In this document: piece by piece, positions 1 to 10,554 of the stretch
Numbering within the stretch: position 1 is the stretch's first letter
Layout of the letters: every line of letters starts with the position of its first letter
Source of the DNA: JAKOVR01 sp031415655
Lineage (GTDB): Bacteria > Actinomycetota > Acidimicrobiia > Acidimicrobiales > Acidimicrobilacustridaceae
Assembly: GCA_031415655.1 (NCBI GenBank)
Contig: JANOSD010000031.1
Span: 11,475 to 75,474 of the forward strand
Direction of reading: 5' to 3'
DNA length: 64,000 nucleotides
The notes under the pieces: model-generated
Database searches by the model: none
Told to the model about the DNA's origin: nothing
The model's input: the letters and a program-made list of their open reading frames with translations, nothing else
Translations under genes and position numbers: made by a program

Positions 1-1380
1 CTCCCTACGGTGCGCAACATCGTTCTCCTGAACGGCGATGCGCCGGAAGGCGTGCTCGGCAAGGTCGACGATCCCCGCGAGTCCGTCGACCTTGACGCTT
101 CGGCGGCGCTGTGCACGCCTGATCAGCTCGCCACGATGATCTACACGTCGGGCACCACCGGTCCCCCGAAGGGCGTCATGCTCACCCACGCCAACGTCGC
201 CTGGACGGTAGAGAGCCTCAAGCGCGGTATTCCCTTCACCGACTTCGTCGGCAAACGCGTCATCTCGTATCTCCCGATGGCCCACATCGCTGAACGCATG
301 ACCTCGCACTATGCCGGCGCTTTCTTCGGCTACGAGATCACCTGCTGCCCTGATCCCTCCGGCATCGCCGGCTACATGAAAGAGGTGCGCCCGAACTTCA
401 TGTTCGGCGTGCCTCGCGTATGGGAGAAGCTCTACGCCGGTATCAACGCCGCTCTCGCCCTCGACCCCGACAGGGCGGCCCAGTTCAACGACGGCGTCGC
501 GGCTGCGATGCCCTTGGCGGAGAAGGTCGACTGGGGAACCGCCACCGAGGAGGAGCAGGCCACATGGGACTTCCTCCAGTCGGTGTTCGCTGGGGTGCGG
601 GCGCTGATCGGGCTCGACGAGTGCGAATCAGCGGTCACCGGCGCAGCGCCTATCCCGGCCGAAATGCTGCGTTGGTTTCGGGCGATCGGCATCCCACTCT
701 CGGAGATCTACGGCATGAGCGAGTCGAGTGGGCCCATGACCTGGACCGCCACGAAGGTGAAGGCCGGCACCGTCGGCCCGGCGATCGCTGGTTGTGAGGT
801 GAAGTTGGCGGAAGACGGCGAGATCATCTGTCGTGGAGGCAATGTGTTCCAGGGGTACCTCAACGACCCCGAGAAAACCGCCGAAGCGCTCGACGACGAG
901 GGTTGGCTGCACTCCGGCGACATCGGGGTGATCGATGACGACGGCTATGTGAAGATCGTCGACCGCAAGAAGGAACTGATCATCACCGCCGGCGGCAAGA
1001 ACATCAGCCCCGCGAATCTCGAAGCAGCTCTCAAGATGATTTCGATCGTGGGGCAGGCCTGCGCCATTGGCGATCAACGACCGTTCGTGTCGGCATTGGT
1101 GGTGCTCGACCCCGAGGTGGCTCCGGCCTGGGCGGCGGCGCAAGGCCTCGGCACGCTTTCCCTCGCTGAGCTCGCCACGCACGAACGGGTGCTCGCCGAG
1201 ATCGACACACAACTCGAGAAGGTCATGGCCAGCTTCAACAACGCCGAGCGGGTGAAGAAGGTGCGGGTAATCGGCGAGGAGTGGCTGCCGGACACCGACC
1301 TCCTCACCCCGACCGCCAAACTGAAACGCCGCGGTGTGCACGCAAAGTACGCGGCGGAGATCGAATCGCTGTACTCCTGA
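1..1380 (+). CDS. Long-chain fatty acyl-CoA ligase, 5'-truncated by window edge
   Basis: This is the C-terminal part (about 459 codons) of an AMP-forming acyl-CoA synthetase, which activates fatty acids with ATP and CoA. The reading frame is open to base 1, so the true start lies outside; the GTG at base 10 is internal. The AMP-binding signature MIYTSGTTGPPKG is at about residue 45 of the visible part. It is followed by YLPMAHIAER, the YGMSESSGP adenylate motif, LHSGDIG, and the hinge and C-terminal lysine region DRKKELIITAGGKNISP, ending in TPTAKLKRR. This pattern fits the FadD15-like long-chain branch. The exact chain-length preference cannot be read from the sequence. Confidence 0.93.
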   Translation, partial: LPTVRNIVLLNGDAPEGVLGKVDDPRESVDLDASAALCTPDQLATMIYTSGTTGPPKGVMLTHANVAWTVESLKRGIPFTDFVGKRVISYLPMAHIAERMTSHYAGAFFGYEITCCPDPSGIAGYMKEVRPNFMFGVPRVWEKLYAGINAALALDPDRAAQFNDGVAAAMPLAEKVDWGTATEEEQATWDFLQSVFAGVRALIGLDECESAVTGAAPIPAEMLRWFRAIGIPLSEIYGMSESSGPMTWTATKVKAGTVGPAIAGCEVKLAEDGEIICRGGNVFQGYLNDPEKTAEALDDEGWLHSGDIGVIDDDGYVKIVDRKKELIITAGGKNISPANLEAALKMISIVGQACAIGDQRPFVSALVVLDPEVAPAWAAAQGLGTLSLAELATHERVLAEIDTQLEKVMASFNNAERVKKVRVIGEEWLPDTDLLTPTAKLKRRGVHAKYAAEIESLYS

Positions 1381-1407
1381 TTCGCACTCCTGCTCGGATC
1401 TGGCACC

Positions 1408-1725
1408 ATGGTGGCTATGGCCTCTGAGCTCATCACCATGCCGGTCGAGACCCTCGACCCCCTCGCCGTTCCGGTCACCGACGACGGCGACCATGAACGT
1501 TTCGCCCACATCGTTAAAAAGGACGACCAGATGGCGGGCTACGTCATGGGGGCGATGGTCACTGCGCTCTGCGGCAAGAAGTGGATTCCGAGCCGCGACC
1601 CGGAGAAATACCCGGTGTGTCCCACCTGCGTCGAAGTGTGGTCAATGATGAAACTCGGCGGCGGGGGCGGCGATTCGGGCTCCGGCGATTCGGGCTCCGG
1701 GGATTCGGGCTCGGGGGGCACCTGA
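1408..1725 (+). CDS. DUF3039 family small protein
   Basis: A 105-residue protein whose core (VMGAMVTALCGKKWIPSRDP followed by CPTCVEVW) matches the actinobacterial DUF3039 family as I remember it. One Cys in ALCGKK and a CPTC pair suggest a small metal-binding knuckle. Its function is unknown. The C-terminus is a low-complexity Gly/Ser/Asp tail built on a 15-base tandem repeat (three DSGSG units). ATG at 1408 is used; ATG at 1417 is an equally possible start. It lies 27 nt after the acyl-CoA ligase on the same strand and may be co-transcribed. Confidence 0.75.
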   Translation: MVAMASELITMPVETLDPLAVPVTDDGDHERFAHIVKKDDQMAGYVMGAMVTALCGKKWIPSRDPEKYPVCPTCVEVWSMMKLGGGGGDSGSGDSGSGDSGSGGT

Positions 1726-1762
1726 GCCTCGGGTCAGCCACGAGCCGAAAATGGCCCATTCG

Positions 1763-3007
1763 TCAACGGGTGGCGCGTAGGAGCCGTCGTTCCGACGCAA
1801 TTCGGTTACCGGCGAAGTGAATCGCCAGCGTTACCCATGCGACGGTGGCCAGAAGGGCGACCGTCGCGAACGTCAACGACAAGGTGCCGCGCACGCCGTC
1901 TCGCAAGGCCAATGCCGGACCCATGATTGGCACCATTGCGGTCGCAAACGTGGCAGGGAGATCGGGCTGGAGGAAGAAGACCACCCCCACCACGATGAAC
2001 GGAATGGCGAAGAAGTCGCCGAGGCCCACTGCGTCGTCGGTTCCAACGCCCACGGAGCCGGCCAGACAGCCGCAGCCGGTGGCGAGTGCCCCGAGAGCCA
2101 CCGCCGCGCCGACACCGAGCAGCGCCATCCGTGCTACCTCGCCGAGTGGTTGTTGTAAGCCTTCTACGGGAAGCGCGGTGGTGAGGAGGATGAGGCCTTG
2201 GGCGACGATCAACTGGAGTACGGCGACGGGGAACACGCCCACAGCCAACGCCGCGGCTAACCGCCGGCGGGGGAGCGGAAGGAGCAGCATTGGTTCCAGC
2301 GTTCGTTGTTCTTGGCTCCGGCCGAACGCCCCCGTCACCGAACTCACGGTGCCCAGGCACAAGATGCAGGCCATCGCGGCGAGGGCCGACGCGAGCTGGT
2401 TTCGGTTCACCCTCGGGTCCTGTTTGACCTCTCGGACCAGCGTGTCGATCGGCGTCGGTAGGGGATCGAGTCCGGCTGGTGCGCGGTCGGTTCCGTCCAC
2501 TGACGTTTTGAGTTCGATGCCTTGCAGCCGAATCAGCAAAAGATTGAGCGCCTCCTGGGAGCCGTTGTTGGCGGCGCGGTAGTACACCCGCATTTCCGTG
2601 AGTTCTCCCCGAGCGATGCGGTCATCGAGCCCTTCGGGCAAGGTGAGGCCCGCGGTAGCGCGCGACGAGGTGACCCACTCGGCGGCGTCGTCGGCCACTC
2701 GCACGACGAGCCGATCCGAAGAAAGCTCGGCAAAGAACTTCGTGGCACCGCGAACGTCGCCGTCGACGGCGATGCTGAAGGTGATTCGCTCGGCCCGATC
2801 CTGCGTCGCGCTGGTGGTGACGCCGACGCCGGCAAAGAGCACCGCGAACAAGACCCCGGTCAGCAAGGTGACCGTCCATGTCCCCGGACGCCGGAGCAGG
2901 TCAATTGCCGTCATTCGCGCAACGGCTCGCGCCGCGCTCATGGCGGCAACGGTTTCGCCGTGGCCCTCCGCGTGGCCTGCGCTCGTGTTTTTGTCACCGG
3001 AGGTCAT
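1763..3007 (-). CDS. ABC-2 type exporter permease (second permease of the operon)
   Basis: About 414 residues. One N-terminal membrane segment (WTVTLLTGVLFAVLFAGVGV) is followed by a large extracytoplasmic domain of about 150 residues and then five or six hydrophobic helices, the topology of NatB/YhaP-type ABC-2 permeases. ATG at 3007 is chosen because it overlaps the stop of the upstream permease in an ATGA (3004-3007), which indicates translational coupling. An in-frame extension to 3094 would read into the neighbour. It probably forms a heterodimeric export pore with that neighbour. The exported substrate is unknown (sodium ions, peptides or drugs in characterised relatives). Confidence 0.82.
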   Translation of the reverse strand: MTSGDKNTSAGHAEGHGETVAAMSAARAVARMTAIDLLRRPGTWTVTLLTGVLFAVLFAGVGVTTSATQDRAERITFSIAVDGDVRGATKFFAELSSDRLVVRVADDAAEWVTSSRATAGLTLPEGLDDRIARGELTEMRVYYRAANNGSQEALNLLLIRLQGIELKTSVDGTDRAPAGLDPLPTPIDTLVREVKQDPRVNRNQLASALAAMACILCLGTVSSVTGAFGRSQEQRTLEPMLLLPLPRRRLAAALAVGVFPVAVLQLIVAQGLILLTTALPVEGLQQPLGEVARMALLGVGAAVALGALATGCGCLAGSVGVGTDDAVGLGDFFAIPFIVVGVVFFLQPDLPATFATAMVPIMGPALALRDGVRGTLSLTFATVALLATVAWVTLAIHFAGNRIASERRLLRATR

Positions 3008-4248
3008 GCGACGCGAAGCACCGTGCGTTCGGCGTCGAACACTCGAGCGGCGAGGCGAAGGAACAGTGTCGTGAGGGCCAACGCGCTGGCACACGCAACG
3101 AGGAGTGCGAGCAAACTGCCGCCGCCATTGAGGATGTCCCGCAGGGCGGAAACGGCGCCGACGATGGGTAACACCGCAAACCCTGCTGGCCGGGGGAACT
3201 CGCCCAGCGCAGTGACGGCGGCAACGAGTGAGGTGAGGATGAGCGAGATCGCCGTTCCGAGTGTGACGTGCTCCTGGCTTCTTGCCGCCGTGCCAATGAA
3301 CAGGCCGCAGGCCACCATGGGGGCGGCCAGCACCAGAGCGACGACCGCGGTGGTCGCTGCCGCCACGAGGCCGGCACCGGGACCAGCCCGAAGGTTGCCG
3401 GCGATCGCGGCGTAGCCGATGATCACGAGTAGGACCGGCGATGCGGCGGTGAGTCCGAGGCCGAGCTCAGCGATGGCCTTCGCTCGCGCGAGGTCGGTTC
3501 GCCGGAGCGGCAACAGAAGCTGGGCCATGATGAGTCCGCGATTGTTGCGGCCCAGAATGCGGGTGGCCGTCCCGTTCACGAGCATCGCCGCCTGGAGCAC
3601 GATCAGGGCGGGCACGATTTGGGCGGAGAGCTCTCGTGTGCCGGCCTGGGTGCGCTGCACGTTGATTCGATCAATGGTGAACCGTTGCAGCGTGGCGGTG
3701 CCGTCGATCGCTTCGGACGGGTCCGCGAGCCCAGTTTGCGTCCCCGGGCGTGGGCTGTCGAGAGCGTCAATCATCTGACCTCGATACACCTCGGCGAGCC
3801 CGGCGCGCAGGTTTGCGGTTGCGGCTCGCGATGCTGGTGACACTGTGGTCTGGATCACTTCGAGGGCGGCAGGTTCACGGGCCTTGATCAGGGCGTCGAG
3901 TCCGTTGGGGACAATGAGACCGATGTCAGCGCCGTTGGCGGTGGCGAGGGCGGCATCTCCCGTTGCCACAAAGGTCAACTTCTGGCTTTCGAGGAGGGCA
4001 ATGGTGGTCCGCATGCCTTCGAGGTCGCCCTGGACTGCTACCCGGTATGGCGTGTCACGAGTGGGGTCGGCACCGCGGGTGGCGAGCGACGCCCCGAGGA
4101 CCACGACGAACAACACGATCGGGGTGAGCGCCCGCACCAGTAGTTGGCGGCGGCCCCGGAGCCCGTCGAGCAACTCTTGGCGGGCGGTGGCGACGAGTTC
4201 TTGTCGGCGCTGCGCACGGTCGACCTCGTGTGGTGGACCATCGGTCAT
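3004..4248 (-). CDS. ABC-2 type exporter permease (first permease of the operon)
   Basis: A 414-residue protein with the same layout as the following permease: a short basic N-terminus, an anchor helix (LVRALTPIVLFVVVLGAS), a soluble domain to about residue 210, then a cluster of C-terminal helices. The sequence resembles NatB-type sodium/drug exporter subunits. Its start overlaps the ATPase stop by ATGA at 4245-4248, and its stop overlaps the next start in the same way. The three genes therefore form a tightly coupled minus-strand operon. Two paralogous permeases with one ATPase suggest a heteromeric pore. Confidence 0.82.
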   Translation of the reverse strand: MTDGPPHEVDRAQRRQELVATARQELLDGLRGRRQLLVRALTPIVLFVVVLGASLATRGADPTRDTPYRVAVQGDLEGMRTTIALLESQKLTFVATGDAALATANGADIGLIVPNGLDALIKAREPAALEVIQTTVSPASRAATANLRAGLAEVYRGQMIDALDSPRPGTQTGLADPSEAIDGTATLQRFTIDRINVQRTQAGTRELSAQIVPALIVLQAAMLVNGTATRILGRNNRGLIMAQLLLPLRRTDLARAKAIAELGLGLTAASPVLLVIIGYAAIAGNLRAGPGAGLVAAATTAVVALVLAAPMVACGLFIGTAARSQEHVTLGTAISLILTSLVAAVTALGEFPRPAGFAVLPIVGAVSALRDILNGGGSLLALLVACASALALTTLFLRLAARVFDAERTVLRVA

Positions 4249-5012
4249 CGGGATCCGACCGCGGATTCCTGGGGGAAAGGCGCGTCGAATGCCGACGACG
4301 CCAGAATCCGTACAAAGGCCTCGCGGAAGTTGGCGGCCCCGCTTGACTCGACGAGTTCATCGGGGGTGCTGTCGACTACCACCCGCCCATCCACGATGCC
4401 CACCACGCGGGAGGCGAGACGTTCGGCCTCTTCGAGCCGGTGGGTAGAGAGCAGCACGGTTTTGTTGCCGCTGACCTCTTCGAGTCGGAGGAGGTCCTCC
4501 AATGCAGCGGCGGCCACGACGTCAAGGCCGGAAGTTGGCTCGTCGAGCAAGAGAATGGGTGGGTCGTGCACGATGGCCCGGCAGAGCGAGACCTTCTGAC
4601 GGTTGCCCTTCGACAACGTGCCGGTTCGAGCGTCCAAGTGGCTCGCCACCCCGAGGGCTTCGACCAACATCTCGATGCGTTTGGTAGCGCTCGTCGTTGA
4701 TGCTCCGTAGGCGCGGGCGGTGAACAGCAGTTGCTCACGCACGGTGAGCCGATCAAGCAGCCCCGGTTCTTCGGTGACGAGACCAATGATTCGGCGCGCC
4801 CCTTCGGGATCGGCCGCAATGTCGACGCCGTTGACATGGACGGTGCCGGAGTCCGGTCGCAACAGCGTGGAAAGAACCCGCATCGTGGTGGTCTTGCCTG
4901 CCCCGTTCGGACCGAGCAGACCAGTGACTTGGCCTGTTGGCGCGCAGAAGGTCACGCCGTCGATAACGGCGCGGCCACCGAGCGATTTCACGAGACCGAC
5001 TACTTCTATCAC
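4245..5012 (-). CDS. ABC transporter ATP-binding protein, NatA-like
   Basis: A 255-residue ABC ATPase with Walker A GPNGAGKTT (about residue 35), signature LSKGNRQKVS, Walker B LLLDEPTSGLD and the switch histidine in LLSTHR. NatA/CcmA-type ATPases energise ABC-2 exporters, and this one is the first gene of the three-gene minus-strand operon. The start is GTG at 5012, preceded by GGGAG about 6 nt upstream. The 169-nt gap to the divergent gene at 5182 should hold the operon promoter. The substrate is not inferable. Confidence 0.9.
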   Translation of the reverse strand: MIEVVGLVKSLGGRAVIDGVTFCAPTGQVTGLLGPNGAGKTTTMRVLSTLLRPDSGTVHVNGVDIAADPEGARRIIGLVTEEPGLLDRLTVREQLLFTARAYGASTTSATKRIEMLVEALGVASHLDARTGTLSKGNRQKVSLCRAIVHDPPILLLDEPTSGLDVVAAAALEDLLRLEEVSGNKTVLLSTHRLEEAERLASRVVGIVDGRVVVDSTPDELVESSGAANFREAFVRILASSAFDAPFPQESAVGSR

Positions 5013-5181
5013 TAGGACTCCCTACGAAGGTGCGGGCGGAGCAGCCGGCGTGGGGCTGTTGGGCCCCCGCCAGTCTGCACCGTGTGCAACCCACTCGGAG
5101 GGCTATGCCCTGTCGGAGAAATGCATTACCGATCGGGCGCACGTGGCAGAGTTTTGCATCGTCAGAGAATGAGGAGCAGTC

Positions 5182-5442
5182 ATGCCGGAGACCCCCGATA
5201 TCAAGGCCATGCAGGATCAGGTCTTCGATTTGGTGAAGCGCAGTCAGGATGCGGTGCTCGAAGCCGGCCGCAGCTTTACCGACAGTGTGAGCCAACTCAC
5301 CCCAGGAGACACGAGTGCCGTCGACGAACTCATCGATCGCGCCTTTGATCTCACCGAGCGGGTGCTCAACACCCAGCGGGAACTGGCGAAGTCCGTGCTG
5401 CGCACGGTAACCAAGCCGTTGTCGGGGGATGACGACGCCTGA
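5182..5442 (+). CDS. Small acidic helical protein, phasin-like
   Basis: An 86-residue protein predicted to be almost wholly amphipathic helix (IKAMQDQVFDLVKRSQDAVL, then ELIDRAFDLTERVLNTQREL), with no signal peptide or membrane segment. The heptad-like pattern and size recall phasins and other actinobacterial small helical proteins, but no diagnostic motif is present. The start ATG follows GAGGAG by 5 nt, a clear Shine-Dalgarno. It stands alone between the divergent ABC operon and the kinase gene. Function unassigned. Confidence 0.65.
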   Translation: MPETPDIKAMQDQVFDLVKRSQDAVLEAGRSFTDSVSQLTPGDTSAVDELIDRAFDLTERVLNTQRELAKSVLRTVTKPLSGDDDA

Positions 5443-5540
5443 CCGCCTGATCGCCGCTCTACCCGAAGGCCTACCCGGATAGCGAACGCCGTCGTGGGTG
5501 ATGGGAGCGCAGGTGGGTGGGTCGGTAGTCTTGCGAAGTT

Positions 5541-7373
5541 ATGTCGCAACCCGGACCCACCGTCTTCAACGAACGTTATGAGCTCCACCGAAAGCTGGCT
5601 CGGGGCGGTATGTCCGACGTCTACTTGGCCCGAGATCTCCTCCTCGATCGCCCGGTCGCGGTCAAGGTACTTTTCTCCGAGTACGCGAAGGACGAAACTT
5701 TCGTCGAGCGTTTCCGCCGCGAAGCGCAGGCCGCCGGCAACCTCAACCATCCGAACATCGTGGCCATCTACGACTGGGGTCAGCAGGCGGGCACCTACTT
5801 CATTGTGATGGAGTACGTGGAAGGGCGCAGCCTGGCGGAGATCATCCGCAGTGAAGGACCGCTGCATCCCCGTCGGTCGGCCGAGATTGCCGCCGATATG
5901 GCCGCAGCACTCGGTTTTGCCCACAAGAACGGTGTTGTGCACCGAGATGTGAAGCCGGGAAACGTGTTGATCTCGTCGAACGGCGTGGTGAAGATGGCCG
6001 ACTTCGGCATTGCCCAAGCGCTGTCGGCGAGCCAGACCACGCTCACCCAGGCCGGATCGGTGATGGGGACGGCGGCCTACTTCTCGCCGGAGCAGGCGCA
6101 GGGCAAGCCGGTGGACCCGCGGTCCGACCTCTACTCACTGGGTTGCGTTCTCTACGAGATGCTCACCACCCGCCCCCCGTTTACGGGCGACACGCCGGTC
6201 GCTATCGCGTACAAACACGTGCAGGAAGCGCCGGTTCGCCCCTCGGCACTTGGTGTTTCGGTGCCGCCAGAGCTTGAGGCCATCGATATCAAGCTCCTCC
6301 AGAAACCCCCCTCGGCGCGCTATCCCTCGGCCGAAGACGTACGCACCGATCTTCGCAACTTCCTCGAAGGCCAACCCGTGGCAGCGATGGCCGGCGCCGC
6401 CGCGGCCGGTGCGGCAGCGGGAGCGATGGCTGGAACGGCGATGTTGCCGCGCACCACGGTCGGTGCGCCTGCCGGTGTACGTCCGCCCCAAGCCGCGCCC
6501 GAGCACTACGCAGTTCCCCCGCGTCGCTCGCGAGCCACCGGGTGGATCGCCGCGTTCATGTTGCTGCTGCTCGTGGGGTTTGCCGTCGGTGTCGTCTACT
6601 ACGCCAGAAACCTGAGCAAGGAGACTGGCGCTCGTCGGGTGGACGTCGCGGGCGTGGTGAACCTTCCGCTCTCCGATGCGCAGAAAATCCTCGAAGCCCA
6701 GGGGCTGAAGTTCACCATGCTGAACGAGCAAAACGACTCCGTAGCCCCGGGAACCGTCACCGACCAGGATCCCAAGAGCGGCACTTCGGTGGATTCGGGA
6801 TCCACGGTGAAGCTCAAGGTCAGTGGCGGAATCGGCCAGGGCGAGGTACCCGACGTCATCGGTCTCACCGAGGTCAATGCGCGCGCTCGGCTCGACCAAG
6901 AGAAGTTCAACGTGAGCGTGCTGCGTCAAAACGACAACACCGTGGCCAAGGATTTGGTCATCAAACAGGATCCCGGCCCGCGAGAAAAGCGTGATCGGGG
7001 CGCCACCGTCACGATCGTCGTGAGCGATGGCAAGGCTGAAGTGGTGCTGCCAGATGTGGCCGGCAAGAGTTCGCAGACCGCGAAGAACGACCTGGCGGCG
7101 AAGGGCTTCAAGGTCACCACCAGCGACCAGTCGTCCGAAACGGTGCCCGCCGGCACGGTCATCGGCACCAACCCGGCGGGCGGCACGAAGGTCCCACCAG
7201 AATCGCCAGTAGTGATCTTGGTTTCCAGCGGTCCGGCGCCTACGACCACCGCAAGCACCGAGGCGCCCACCACGACCGCCACGACGGTCGCCCCGCCAAC
7301 CACCCCTGTTCCGCCCACGTCGAAGCCCCCGGTCACCACTGGTCCCGGCACCACCAAACCCAAACGGTCCTAG
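5541..7373 (+). CDS. pknB: PASTA-domain serine/threonine protein kinase
   Basis: A 610-residue membrane kinase. The N-terminal catalytic domain (about 10-275) has a glycine-rich loop (LARGGMSDVYLARD), the lysine of VAVKVL, HRDVKPGNVL, DFGIAQ and SPEQAQG. An Ala-rich juxtamembrane stretch leads to one transmembrane helix at about residues 333-355. Three extracellular PASTA repeats follow (about 365-560: DVAGVVNLPLSDAQ, DVIGLTEVNARARL, DVAGKSSQTAKNDL), then a Thr/Pro-rich tail. In the family the PASTA modules sense muropeptides or lipid II and the kinase controls cell division and wall synthesis. No cell-division neighbours are in this window. TAGTCT at 5526-5531 lies 9 nt before the ATG, suggesting a nearly leaderless mRNA. 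Confidence 0.95.
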   Translation: MSQPGPTVFNERYELHRKLARGGMSDVYLARDLLLDRPVAVKVLFSEYAKDETFVERFRREAQAAGNLNHPNIVAIYDWGQQAGTYFIVMEYVEGRSLAEIIRSEGPLHPRRSAEIAADMAAALGFAHKNGVVHRDVKPGNVLISSNGVVKMADFGIAQALSASQTTLTQAGSVMGTAAYFSPEQAQGKPVDPRSDLYSLGCVLYEMLTTRPPFTGDTPVAIAYKHVQEAPVRPSALGVSVPPELEAIDIKLLQKPPSARYPSAEDVRTDLRNFLEGQPVAAMAGAAAAGAAAGAMAGTAMLPRTTVGAPAGVRPPQAAPEHYAVPPRRSRATGWIAAFMLLLLVGFAVGVVYYARNLSKETGARRVDVAGVVNLPLSDAQKILEAQGLKFTMLNEQNDSVAPGTVTDQDPKSGTSVDSGSTVKLKVSGGIGQGEVPDVIGLTEVNARARLDQEKFNVSVLRQNDNTVAKDLVIKQDPGPREKRDRGATVTIVVSDGKAEVVLPDVAGKSSQTAKNDLAAKGFKVTTSDQSSETVPAGTVIGTNPAGGTKVPPESPVVILVSSGPAPTTTASTEAPTTTATTVAPPTTPVPPTSKPPVTTGPGTTKPKRS

Positions 7374-7683
7374 GCCCGCCGCCCCCAAGTTGCGGCGCGC
7401 GCCGGCCTGAGAACCCGAAGATGGCACCAACCATGTCGGGAGGGGTGGGGGTTTGGACCGCTTCGGGGCAACACCGCGGGATGCCTTCGGGAGGGGGCCT
7501 CGTGTGAAGGACGACCGATGGCGACGAGGGACAGGGGATCGGTCTTCTCGAACCCCTCGGCGTTCGCAAGGTCGCCCACGAGCGTCCTATCGGACTGACG
7601 ATCGGGGTCGACCGATCCCCTAACCTCCGGGACTGGTCGATCCCGTTCCAGAACTGTTCCGGCGACAGCCGGTGGAGGACGTC
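7374..7683. other. Intergenic region, no gene seen
   Basis: This stretch lies between the kinase and corA genes. No frame shows a convincing start, codon pattern or family motif. It contains a short palindrome (GATCGG around GTCGA at about 7600-7616) and a TAACCT hexamer at about 7620 that could be a corA promoter element. The corA ribosome binding site GGAGG is at its 3' end (about 7674). Confidence 0.5.
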
Positions 7684-8661
7684 ATGCCAGAATTGCGGAG
7701 TCGCGCCTACCGCAACGGGGAGCTCATCGATGAGGATTTCCCGGTGGCAGCGGTGGAAGCCCACCTCTTGGAACTCGACACCGTGGTGTGGGTCGACTTC
7801 TGCGAGCCGAGCATTGCCGATCTCGAAGCGGTTGCCGCCGCGTTTGGATTGCACGAGCTGGCCGTCGAGGATGCGCTGGCACCGCATCAGCGTCCTCGTC
7901 TCGTCCGTTACGCCACGCACCTCTTCCTGTCGTGTCACGCCGTACAGGTCGACGCCGATCAGCAGTGTCTCGACGAAACCGGGATTGATGCTTTCGTCAA
8001 CGATCGTTGGCTCGTCACCGTGCGCAAAGCGCCGACCTTTCGCATCGAGAGCGTCATGGAGCGGTGGGACCGTTCACCCGACCTGCGACGCGAGGGGGTT
8101 AGCTTCCTGCTGTACGGGCTTCTCGACGTCATCATCGACGGCTACTTCGATGCGGTGGAGGAGTTCGACACGTTCTACGACACGATCAGTGAAGGGATCT
8201 TCGCCGAGACGCCACTGAACCCTGCCGATCAAAAGAACTGGTTCAACATGCGGCGAGCATTGGTGCGTTTCCACCGGCTCGCCATCCCGATGCGCGAAGC
8301 CGTGAGCACGCTGATGCGCCGGGAGCATTCCGCGGTGTCGGAGGAGATGTACCCCTACTACCAAGACGTCTACGACCACATCCTCCGGGTGAGCGAGTCG
8401 TCCGACGCGTTGCGTGATCTCGTGACCACCATCGTGGAAACCGACATCAGTCTGCGCGACTACCGACAGAACCTGATTATGAAGAAGGTCACGAGCTGGG
8501 CCGCAATCATCGCCGTGCCCACCCTCATCACGGGGTGGTACGGCATGAACGTTCCGTACCCTGGATTCGCAGAGGCGTGGGGGGTCGTCGCGTCCGGCGG
8601 TCTCGTATTCGGAATCTCTGGCGCCCTTTACCTCAGCTTCAAACGCCGCGAGTGGCTCTAA
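7684..8661 (+). CDS. corA: CorA-family divalent cation channel
   Basis: A 325-residue protein of the CorA Mg2+/Co2+ channel family. A cytoplasmic alpha/beta N-terminal domain (to about 170) and a long stalk helix precede two C-terminal membrane helices. The first ends in the diagnostic pore motif YGMNVP at about residue 287, and the last runs into a short basic tail KRREWL. ATG at 7684 is chosen over the in-frame GTG at 7672 because GGAGG at 7674-7678 is correctly spaced only for the ATG. The protein probably assembles as a homopentamer for magnesium uptake. Confidence 0.93.
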   Translation: MPELRSRAYRNGELIDEDFPVAAVEAHLLELDTVVWVDFCEPSIADLEAVAAAFGLHELAVEDALAPHQRPRLVRYATHLFLSCHAVQVDADQQCLDETGIDAFVNDRWLVTVRKAPTFRIESVMERWDRSPDLRREGVSFLLYGLLDVIIDGYFDAVEEFDTFYDTISEGIFAETPLNPADQKNWFNMRRALVRFHRLAIPMREAVSTLMRREHSAVSEEMYPYYQDVYDHILRVSESSDALRDLVTTIVETDISLRDYRQNLIMKKVTSWAAIIAVPTLITGWYGMNVPYPGFAEAWGVVASGGLVFGISGALYLSFKRREWL

Positions 8662-8683
8662 CCCCTCCCAACGACAATGCGCG

Positions 8684-8731
8684 TTTTGGTAAGGGAGACG
8701 CATCAAAAGTGATGCGTCTCCCTTACCAAAA
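8684..8731. repeat. Perfect 22-bp inverted repeat between convergent corA and thiC
   Basis: Arms at 8684-8705 and 8710-8731 are exact reverse complements around a 4-nt loop (AAAG). The arms contain GGGAGACGCATCA and have A/T-rich outer ends. The element sits between two convergent genes and could end transcription from both sides. Neither strand has a true U-tract beyond the stem. A near-identical left arm starts at the right edge of the window (63976), so it probably belongs to a dispersed family. Confidence 0.85.
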
Positions 8732-8745
8732 ACCCGGAATGGTGG

Positions 8746-10550
<1,805 letters not shown>

Positions 10551-10554
<4 letters not shown>

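Noticed and set aside
8684..8731. Classical intrinsic terminator
   Set aside because: The stem is perfect, but neither strand has a U-tract immediately after it, so it is listed as an inverted repeat with possible terminator activity.
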